Assembly (NCBI RefSeq): GCF_900128525.1
Contig: NZ_FQTQ01000012.1
Span: 1-64,000, forward strand
DNA from: a methanotrophic endosymbiont of Bathymodiolus puteoserpentis (Logatchev)
GTDB lineage: Bacteria; Pseudomonadota; Gammaproteobacteria; Methylococcales; Methylomonadaceae
Reading direction: 5' to 3'
Length of the DNA: 64,000 nucleotides
The first letter of the stretch is position 1. The number at the start of each line of letters is the position of its first letter. The position numbers were made by a program, and so were the translations under genes. A model generated the notes under the pieces. That model did not search any database and was not told where the DNA came from. It was given only the letters and a program-made list of their open reading frames with translations. Shown here piece after piece: positions 57,515-64,000 of the stretch.

Positions 57515-58564
57515 TTAATTATAACCATTAGGATTTTGACTTTGCCAGCGCCACGTATCCTCAACCATATCTTCTAAATTCTTTTCCGTTTTCCAATTTA
57601 ATTCACGTAGCGCCAAGCTAGGGTCGGCATAATTCTCAGCCACATCTCCGGTACGCCGGTCAACGATTTTGTAGTTGATGTTTTTACCTGTCACCTGCTC
57701 AAAAGCGGCAATAATCTGCAAAACACTATAACCTTTCCCTGCTCCGAGATTATAAGCTTTACAGCCTATATTCAGCGATGAATCGTCTAAAGCCTTAAGC
57801 GCTGCTAAATGCCCTTTCACCAAATCAATCACATGAATATAATCACGTACTCCCGTACCATCTACAGTTGGGTAATCGCCACCAAATACGGACAACTGCG
57901 CCAATTTACCCACCGCAACCTGAGAGACATAAGGAACTAAGTTATTTGGAATACCATTAGGATTCTCACCAATCAAACCACTTTCATGTGCGCCCATAGG
58001 GTTAAAATAGCGTAATAAAATAATTTCCCAAGGCTGACTTGCTTTTGTTAAGCCATCCGCTGTAGATAGATCTCTTAAGATATCCTCAATCATCGCTTTC
58101 GACTTACCATAAGGATTAGTTGCACCAAATACCGGCAACTCTTCACTATATTTCACTGTATCTGGCTCACCATAAACGGTTGCTGATGAACTAAAAATCA
58201 TTTTTTTAACAGAAAATTCTTGCATCACCTCAGTCAATACCAAAGTGCCATAAACATTATTTTGATAATAACGTATGGGTTGCACACAAGATTCACCTAC
58301 CGCTTTTAAACCAGCAAAGTGCATGACTGCATAAATAGTATGTTCAGAAAAAATATCTGTTAATGCCTTTTTATCACGAATATCTGCTTGTACAAATATA
58401 GGCATTTTTCCGGTTATTTGCTTAACTCGCGCCAAGGATTCTATGCTGCTATTGGATAAATTATCGACCACAACGATATCATAGCCCGCCTCTAATAAGG
58501 CAACACAAGCATGGCTACCAATATAACCTGCACCACCTGTCACTAAAATCTTCTGAGTTGTCAT
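57515..58564 (-). CDS. galE: UDP-glucose 4-epimerase
   Basis: NAD-dependent epimerase for UDP-glucose/UDP-galactose used in LPS and exopolysaccharide. 349 aa from ATG 58564 ([20 protein letters not shown]): [20 protein letters not shown], the catalytic YGKSK in [12 protein letters not shown], and [15 protein letters not shown]. Length is normal. A start two codons upstream is equally possible. Confidence 0.96.
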   Translation of the reverse strand: MTTQKILVTGGAGYIGSHACVALLEAGYDIVVVDNLSNSSIESLARVKQITGKMPIFVQADIRDKKALTDIFSEHTIYAVMHFAGLKAVGESCVQPIRYYQNNVYGTLVLTEVMQEFSVKKMIFSSSATVYGEPDTVKYSEELPVFGATNPYGKSKAMIEDILRDLSTADGLTKASQPWEIILLRYFNPMGAHESGLIGENPNGIPNNLVPYVSQVAVGKLAQLSVFGGDYPTVDGTGVRDYIHVIDLVKGHLAALKALDDSSLNIGCKAYNLGAGKGYSVLQIIAAFEQVTGKNINYKIVDRRTGDVAENYADPSLALRELNWKTEKNLEDMVEDTWRWQSQNPNGYN

Positions 58565-58570
58565 TTGCAT

Positions 58571-59085
58571 AATTCCGTATGTTTTTATTTTAAAAGACCT
58601 GGTTTCCCATAATTAAGCACATAATCTCTGCAAGTAACGAATTACCTTATTGAGTTATTTTATGTAAAGTAAGTAGCTATCAAACGATTTGCAGGGGCTA
58701 CAAATAAGTTATAAACACCTAGATTGCGAGGCAATATATTATATAGAAGTTAAATTGAAAAAGGGGAGGAATATCTCAGAATGAAATATCTAAACCTCTA
58801 GGACGAATCCTAAGCAGCTTTTCATACAAACTTAGTCAAAACAAAGAACAATGAAATTAAATACTCCATTAATCACTATGTTGAAAAAGGCTTAAAAAAA
58901 AATATTATTAGCCTTCACCATTAAACACCCCCACCCTATATTGGTAGATAAAAAGGCGTGCGGCCAGCTTTATAGCTACCTTTGCCGTCAAAAAACTGAA
59001 CCTAAGAGGTGATTAGAGTAGATACTAGGAAATTCCTGAGTTATATACTGATGACTTGAATTCAGGTAAATTAAATATTTATTAA
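58571..59085. other. intergenic region upstream of merR
   Basis: About 515 AT-rich bases between divergent galE and merR. I find no gene, clear repeat or RNA motif; short open frames here lack start and composition support. It probably contains the galE and merR promoters. Confidence 0.4.
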
Positions 59086-59490
59086 ATGAAAATAACAATT
59101 GGAAAATTAGCTAAACAAGCGAATGTAACTATTGAAACCATCCGCTATTACCAACGCAAAGGGTTATTAACCGAACCTGTTAAACCAGCTACTGGTTACC
59201 GAAAATATCCACAAGAAGCAGTTGCCCGACTTTGCTTTATCAAACGAGCCCAACAATCAGGTTTTACCTTAAAAGAAATTGCAGAATTATTATCATTAGA
59301 TGGCAAGCATTGCGCAGACGTACAGCAAATGGCTGAACAGAAACGCCAGCAAATTGATAATCAACTAAAAGACTTAACAGCACTTCGTAATGCACTAGAC
59401 ACTCTGGTGAAGGGCTGTCAGCAGGATAATTCCACCGATCACTGCTCCCTTATTGATGCGTTTTCTGACCAGTCAGAGCAAAAATACTGA
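59086..59490 (+). CDS. merR: mercury-responsive regulator MerR
   Basis: MerR activates mer genes on binding Hg(II). 134 aa: HTH TIGKLAKQANVTIETIRYYQ, then GLLTEPVKPATGYRKYP and a coiled coil. The Hg-binding cysteines are Cys76, Cys111 and Cys120, spaced 35 and 9 as in Tn501 MerR (82, 117, 126). It lies on the same strand as merTPA, not divergent as in Tn21. Confidence 0.93.
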   Translation: MKITIGKLAKQANVTIETIRYYQRKGLLTEPVKPATGYRKYPQEAVARLCFIKRAQQSGFTLKEIAELLSLDGKHCADVQQMAEQKRQQIDNQLKDLTALRNALDTLVKGCQQDNSTDHCSLIDAFSDQSEQKY

Positions 59491-59516
59491 ATACGCCTAA
59501 ATGATATAAAGTTGAC

Positions 59517-59548
59517 TTGACTCTGTTCTATAGAACAGAGCTTATAAT
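59517..59548 (+). promoter_or_regulatory. MerR-controlled promoter of merTPA
   Basis: TTGACT (59517-59522) and TATAAT (59543-59548) are 20 bp apart (19 with TTATAA), the long spacer typical of MerR promoters. Between them the perfect 20-bp palindrome CTCTGTTCTATAGAACAGAG (59521-59540) is the likely operator. Confidence 0.85.
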
Positions 59549-59588
59549 TCACCTCAAACTTAGTAAATAACGCCTTAGGAGAACAAAG

Positions 59589-59954
59589 ATGACAGAAGAA
59601 CAAGACATCACTAAAAAAAGTACACCCTGGCTAGGTATAGGTGCAATACTCGCAGCAATTGGCGCTTCAGCCTGCTGTGTGGGACCTTTATTGTTGTTAT
59701 CTTTAGGTATAGGTGGGGCGTGGATGAGCACTTTAACGTCAATGGAAGTCGTTCGTCCCTTCTTTATCATTATGAGTTTAATTTTTATTGGTTTAGGTTA
59801 TCGCAAGCTGTATTTAATTCCAGACAGCTGCGAAGAAGGTCAGGCCTGTACAGTATCTGAAGTTAAACAAAGACAACGAATGGTCTTTTGGATCGGCTCA
59901 GTATTGATTTTATTGCTATTAGCATTCCCTTGGTATGCCGTTTATATTCTTTAA
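59589..59954 (+). CDS. merT: mercuric transport protein MerT
   Basis: Inner-membrane Hg(II) uptake protein, 121 aa. First membrane segment carries the vicinal pair Cys29-Cys30 (GASACCVGPLLL), and the cytoplasmic loop has Cys81 and Cys87. Three membrane segments. It brings Hg(II) to MerA. SD GGAGAA upstream. Confidence 0.94.
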   Translation: MTEEQDITKKSTPWLGIGAILAAIGASACCVGPLLLLSLGIGGAWMSTLTSMEVVRPFFIIMSLIFIGLGYRKLYLIPDSCEEGQACTVSEVKQRQRMVFWIGSVLILLLLAFPWYAVYIL

Positions 59955-59965
59955 TGGAGAAAAAA

Positions 59966-60280
59966 ATGAAAACCTTATTCATTATTTTAAGCTTAATCAC
60001 TGGTTTTATAAGCACACATGCAGTTCAGGCTAAATCAAATGAGCCAACACAAAATAATAGTCAAACTGTCATGCTTGATATGCAAAACATGACTTGCGCG
60101 ATGTGTTCCATCACTATCAGAAAGGCGTTAGAAGGTGTTGAGGGTGTGCAGAGTGCTAAGGTGGATTTTGACAGCAAAACAGCGAATGTCACTTTTGACC
60201 CCAAAAAAACCAATATAGAAACCCTGCTCAAAACTACCACTAATGCGGGCTATCCAGCCACTTTTCACCCAGAAAATTAA
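59966..60280 (+). CDS. merP: periplasmic mercury-binding protein MerP
   Basis: 104 aa from ATG 59966: signal peptide (MKTLFIILSLITGFISTHAV, then QA), then an HMA fold with NMTCAMCSITIRKALEGVEG (Cys44, Cys47). It hands Hg(II) to MerT. Start is 12 bases after merT. Confidence 0.92.
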   Translation: MKTLFIILSLITGFISTHAVQAKSNEPTQNNSQTVMLDMQNMTCAMCSITIRKALEGVEGVQSAKVDFDSKTANVTFDPKKTNIETLLKTTTNAGYPATFHPEN

Positions 60281-60283
60281 TGA

Positions 60284-61969
<1,686 letters not shown>

Positions 61970-62058
61970 ATGGTTATATTAAGTCAGTGATAGAAGACTA
62001 TTATTTAATGAAATAGCCGTTAAACGCTTATGCTTTTTTAAAAGGGCTACAAACGGAA

Positions 62059-62104
62059 GAGGGGGGACTTTATAAATCTAAATTCACGGTTAAAGCCCCC
62101 TCCC
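62059..62104. terminator. two-way terminator between merA and hsp20
   Basis: GAGGGGGG...CTTTA pairs with TAAAG...CCCCTC (62059-62073 with 62090-62102), separated by a 17-20 base loop between converging genes. Some mismatches at the centre. Confidence 0.6.
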
Positions 62105-62113
62105 CTAGCAAAA

Positions 62114-62695
62114 CTATGATGCTTTTGGCAGTATGATGGTTAAAACTCCATTCTTATACTGACTGGTCATGGCCGATTGCTTGACTGGACCAGGAAGCAA
62201 TATTGACCTTTGATAAGTACCACTAAAGCGTTCTTGTCGGTAGTATTGATTTGCACCTTTGTCATCTTTTTGTTCATTTGAATGTTCCGTTTTGATTGAA
62301 ATAGATAACTGTCGATCCTCAATACTTACATTGAGTGACGAAGGTTCACCGCCAGGGATATCTAAAGTTACAAGATAACGCTCAGGCTCTTCTTTTAAAT
62401 CAAAACGGGGGGCTTTTGTTAATATACTTTTTGAATTTAAATGAAACCTAGAAAATGAATCACCAAACACCTGCTCCATTTCATTTTGCATTCTTTGCAT
62501 TTCTTGATAAGGGTTCCAGTTATCATTTTTCATGAATTCATCATCAAGCGTCATTTTAGGAAGTTGAAAGGATGGTACTTCGTTTACGCTTGTCATTTGG
62601 CTGACTTGATTTTTCAATTGAAAAAACATATAAGTCTGGATAGCAAGTGCTATAAAAAGAATAACAGCTATGATAGTAATAATTGATTTTTGCAT
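62114..62695 (-). CDS. membrane-anchored small heat shock protein (Hsp20)
   Basis: 193 aa from ATG 62695 (MQKSIITIIAVILFIALAIQ), with GAGGTG 5 bases upstream; an upstream frame passes through a REP-like palindrome and is rejected. It has one N-terminal membrane segment, a coiled linker (NPYQEMQRMQNEMEQVFGDS) and an alpha-crystallin domain (EEPERYLVTLDIPGGEPSSL, ... KNGVLTIILPK). A membrane anchor is unusual for Hsp20; it likely protects envelope proteins (inference). Confidence 0.88.
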   Translation of the reverse strand: MQKSIITIIAVILFIALAIQTYMFFQLKNQVSQMTSVNEVPSFQLPKMTLDDEFMKNDNWNPYQEMQRMQNEMEQVFGDSFSRFHLNSKSILTKAPRFDLKEEPERYLVTLDIPGGEPSSLNVSIEDRQLSISIKTEHSNEQKDDKGANQYYRQERFSGTYQRSILLPGPVKQSAMTSQYKNGVLTIILPKAS

Positions 62696-62711
62696 AAGAC
62701 ACCTCACATAG

Positions 62712-62751
62712 TTTGTAGGAGCGGCTTCAGCCGCGAAGCCGCTCCTACAAA
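62712..62751. repeat. REP-like perfect palindrome
   Basis: TTTGTAGGAGCGGCTTC (62712-62728) pairs with GAAGCCGCTCCTACAAA (62735-62751), loop AGCCGC. The GTAGGAGCGGCTT...GCCGCGA layout is the well-known proteobacterial REP type and matches 17617-17673 in its core. Confidence 0.85.
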
Positions 62752-62841
62752 GTATTGTTCTTTTAAAATACAATGGGGATTATATAAATACCTTATGATC
62801 ACCTTTAACTTATTGACCTTATTATGATGATATTAGCTTAC

Positions 62842-63435
62842 CTAGCCCTGTTCAATTTGTCTTACCCTTAAGCCTAACAAAAATAAGAACCAGCCACTCA
62901 TCAACATTTCAACAGCAATTAGCAAACCTATTAACCAGAATGCTGATTCCGGTAATGAAGCGATAACGATAGCCGTTAATATTAAATTCAGTAGCCCTGA
63001 AAAAGCCGGTAATAACCATTTCCAGCCTTGTTTTTTACAAAAAAAGGCATACCAAATTTTAGCAACACCGATGACCGCAAACAGGGATGCTAAAAGAATA
63101 GTTAAAACCAGAGAGGTCGAAAAGGGGTCGAAAAATATAACCACACCAGCAACAATATATAGCAAAGCAATGAAAAGGTGCTGTAGCTTCCCACCCCATT
63201 CTTCCTCTTTAACCTTAACGACATGAATAAGCTGCATTATTCCACCTGCGAAAATAAAGCCACCAAACATTAATACACTGGTCAAGGTAAGAAAACTACT
63301 AGCTAGCAGGCCTAGAGTACCAAAAATTATCATACTTAACCCTAGAAAGATCATCCATTTCCAGTTGATAGGTAATTCTTGTAAAGCCGAATAAGAGAAC
63401 CTTAATGTTTCTCTTGTTTCATCGTTATTATTCAT
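62842..63435 (-). CDS. HdeD/DUF308-family membrane protein
   Basis: 197 aa with about six membrane segments arranged as three DUF308 pairs: INWKWMIFLGLSMIIFGTLG, TSVLMFGGFIFAGGIMQLI, LLYIVAGVVIFFDPFSTSLV. HdeD in E. coli contributes to acid resistance at high cell density. It lies beside Hsp20 and a YfdX-like gene, fitting an envelope/acid stress cluster. Confidence 0.88.
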   Translation of the reverse strand: MNNNDETRETLRFSYSALQELPINWKWMIFLGLSMIIFGTLGLLASSFLTLTSVLMFGGFIFAGGIMQLIHVVKVKEEEWGGKLQHLFIALLYIVAGVVIFFDPFSTSLVLTILLASLFAVIGVAKIWYAFFCKKQGWKWLLPAFSGLLNLILTAIVIASLPESAFWLIGLLIAVEMLMSGWFLFLLGLRVRQIEQG

Positions 63436-63464
63436 TGTCTTTTCCTGGTTAGTAAGAGGAGGCT

Positions 63465-63566
63465 TAAGTTAAGATATTTAATGTAGGATGTGCCGAGGAA
63501 CAAGGCGCATCATTTGCAGTTGATGCGCTTCGTTCCTCAGCACATCCTACCGATTATCTTGACTTA
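63465..63566. repeat. nested palindromic repeat
   Basis: Outer arms TAAGTTAAGAT (63465-63475) and ATCTTGACTTA (63556-63566); inner arms GTAGGATGTGC (63483-63493) and GCACATCCTAC (63540-63550); centre GGCGCATCA...TGATGCGC. Same layout and words as 20725-20786, and its outer arms resemble the TIRs of the 36880-37001 element (TTAAGTTAAG). Confidence 0.7.
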
Positions 63567-63599
63567 ATGCTTGTGAGCTAAAGCCCACTGTATTAAATG

Positions 63600-64000
63600 T
63601 TAATTATTTGAAGTTTTTTCTTTGTGTATTAAGTTCTTGATGGAGGTTTTTGCTTTATCGTACATTTTTTCTACAACATTTTTGCCATCAATTTCTTTTT
63701 TAACGGCTTTAATTTGATTTTTCATATCCTCATAAGCTTTAGAGTCTTTATCGGTATAACCTAATAAAGTAGCAATCTCTAATTGCTCCTGTGCCGCATC
63801 TAAAAGTTCATGTGCTTTTGCTTTGTCCTTATTTTTATCCAAAGCAGACGCTTCTATTAGCAAACTTTCTGTACGAATAATTGCCAAAGGAACAATAGTC
63901 TCCTCCATAACAATCGTCGATAATGCAGTATCTAACGTGAGCAGTGCATCTTCTTTTTTCCCCTCGACTAAAGCTTTAGTGGCCAGTTTAATAGCGTCCG
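63600..64000 (-). CDS. YfdX-family protein, cut by the window edge
   Basis: The frame is open from its stop at 63600 to the edge, so the 5' part is missing. Visible: DAIKLATKALVEGKKEDALL, TLDTALSTIVMEETIVPLAI, LLIEASALDKNKDKAKAHEL and LLDAAQEQLEIATLLGYTD. This helical pattern is that of YfdX proteins, linked to acid and antibiotic stress. It clusters with HdeD-like and Hsp20 genes. Confidence 0.8.
   Translation of the reverse strand, partial: DAIKLATKALVEGKKEDALLTLDTALSTIVMEETIVPLAIIRTESLLIEASALDKNKDKAKAHELLDAAQEQLEIATLLGYTDKDSKAYEDMKNQIKAVKKEIDGKNVVEKMYDKAKTSIKNLIHKEKTSNN

Noticed and set aside
62696-62773. Extended N-terminus of the Hsp20 protein
   Set aside because: The extension is translated REP-like palindrome sequence; ATG 62695 has a good SD and leads straight into a membrane segment.

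Overview
The window looks like the chromosome of a free-living, AT-rich gammaproteobacterium. The evidence is the rplT-rpmI-infC-thrS order, the FdhD/MobA pair, HtpX, Hsp33, QueC, MltF, NagZ, a YicC-Gmk neighbourhood and a DUF2835 gene. Overall flavour is compatible with Methylococcales or a related sulfur/methane-oxidising lineage, but nothing here fixes the genus.

Layout. 1-300 is a GC-rich structured stretch without a gene. 359-6879 (minus) holds rplT, rpmI, infC (non-AUG start), thrS (with a promoter and terminator hairpin in its leader), a YhiN/HI0933 flavoprotein and thiC behind a TPP riboswitch. 7158-17581 holds pit, priA (preceded by DnaA-box-like sites), an MFS carrier, nudF, htpX, a DUF2835 gene, fdhD, mobA and an RhlE-type helicase. 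17736-25863 holds a halogenase-like flavoprotein, a HerA/DUF853 ATPase, a CWC-DUF5522 fusion, an OmpA/DUF4398 lipoprotein pair, a YadH-like permease without its ATPase, a UbiH-family hydroxylase and queC. 25980-42088 holds hslO, rimI, a family-4-like UDG, leuA, pssA, an ATP-grasp-like gene paired with an M16 peptidase, a frameshifted ppk2, a FliL-like gene, mltF, nagZ-hpt-mtnP and yicC.

42069-52527 is an integrated mobile element of about 10.4 kb. It sits in the 3' end of yicC between 20-bp direct repeats (attL/attR) and separates yicC from gmk. It encodes a tyrosine integrase, a RelE-type toxin-antitoxin pair, two AlpA-like regulators, a DUF3987 (YfjI-like) putative primase/helicase, a UvsW/XPB-like SF2 helicase, a Mor-family activator and several unknown small proteins. 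It has no virion genes. It carries a 76-bp tandem repeat array near its left end and two inverted-orientation copies around the SF2 helicase, 21-bp iteron-like repeats, a strongly folding RNA-like segment, paired GGGCACAC sites at both ends, a terminator just inside the left end and an outward promoter just inside the right end. It resembles a P4-like satellite or replicating genomic island.

52538-58564 returns to core genes: gmk, a small membrane protein, a SPOR protein, argS, a TPR protein, a CYTH phosphatase and galE. 59086-61969 is a compact mercury-resistance operon merR-merT-merP-merA, with all genes on one strand. 62114-64000 (minus) is a stress cluster: membrane-anchored Hsp20, an HdeD-like protein and a YfdX-like protein cut by the window edge.

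Intergenic spaces hold several families of palindromic repeats, including two small elements with terminal inverted repeats and apparent target-site duplications (36880-37001 and 42325-42439). The two most notable observations are the 8-bp tandem repeat that throws ppk2 out of frame with its start codon, and the yicC-integrated element with its dispersed repeat system.
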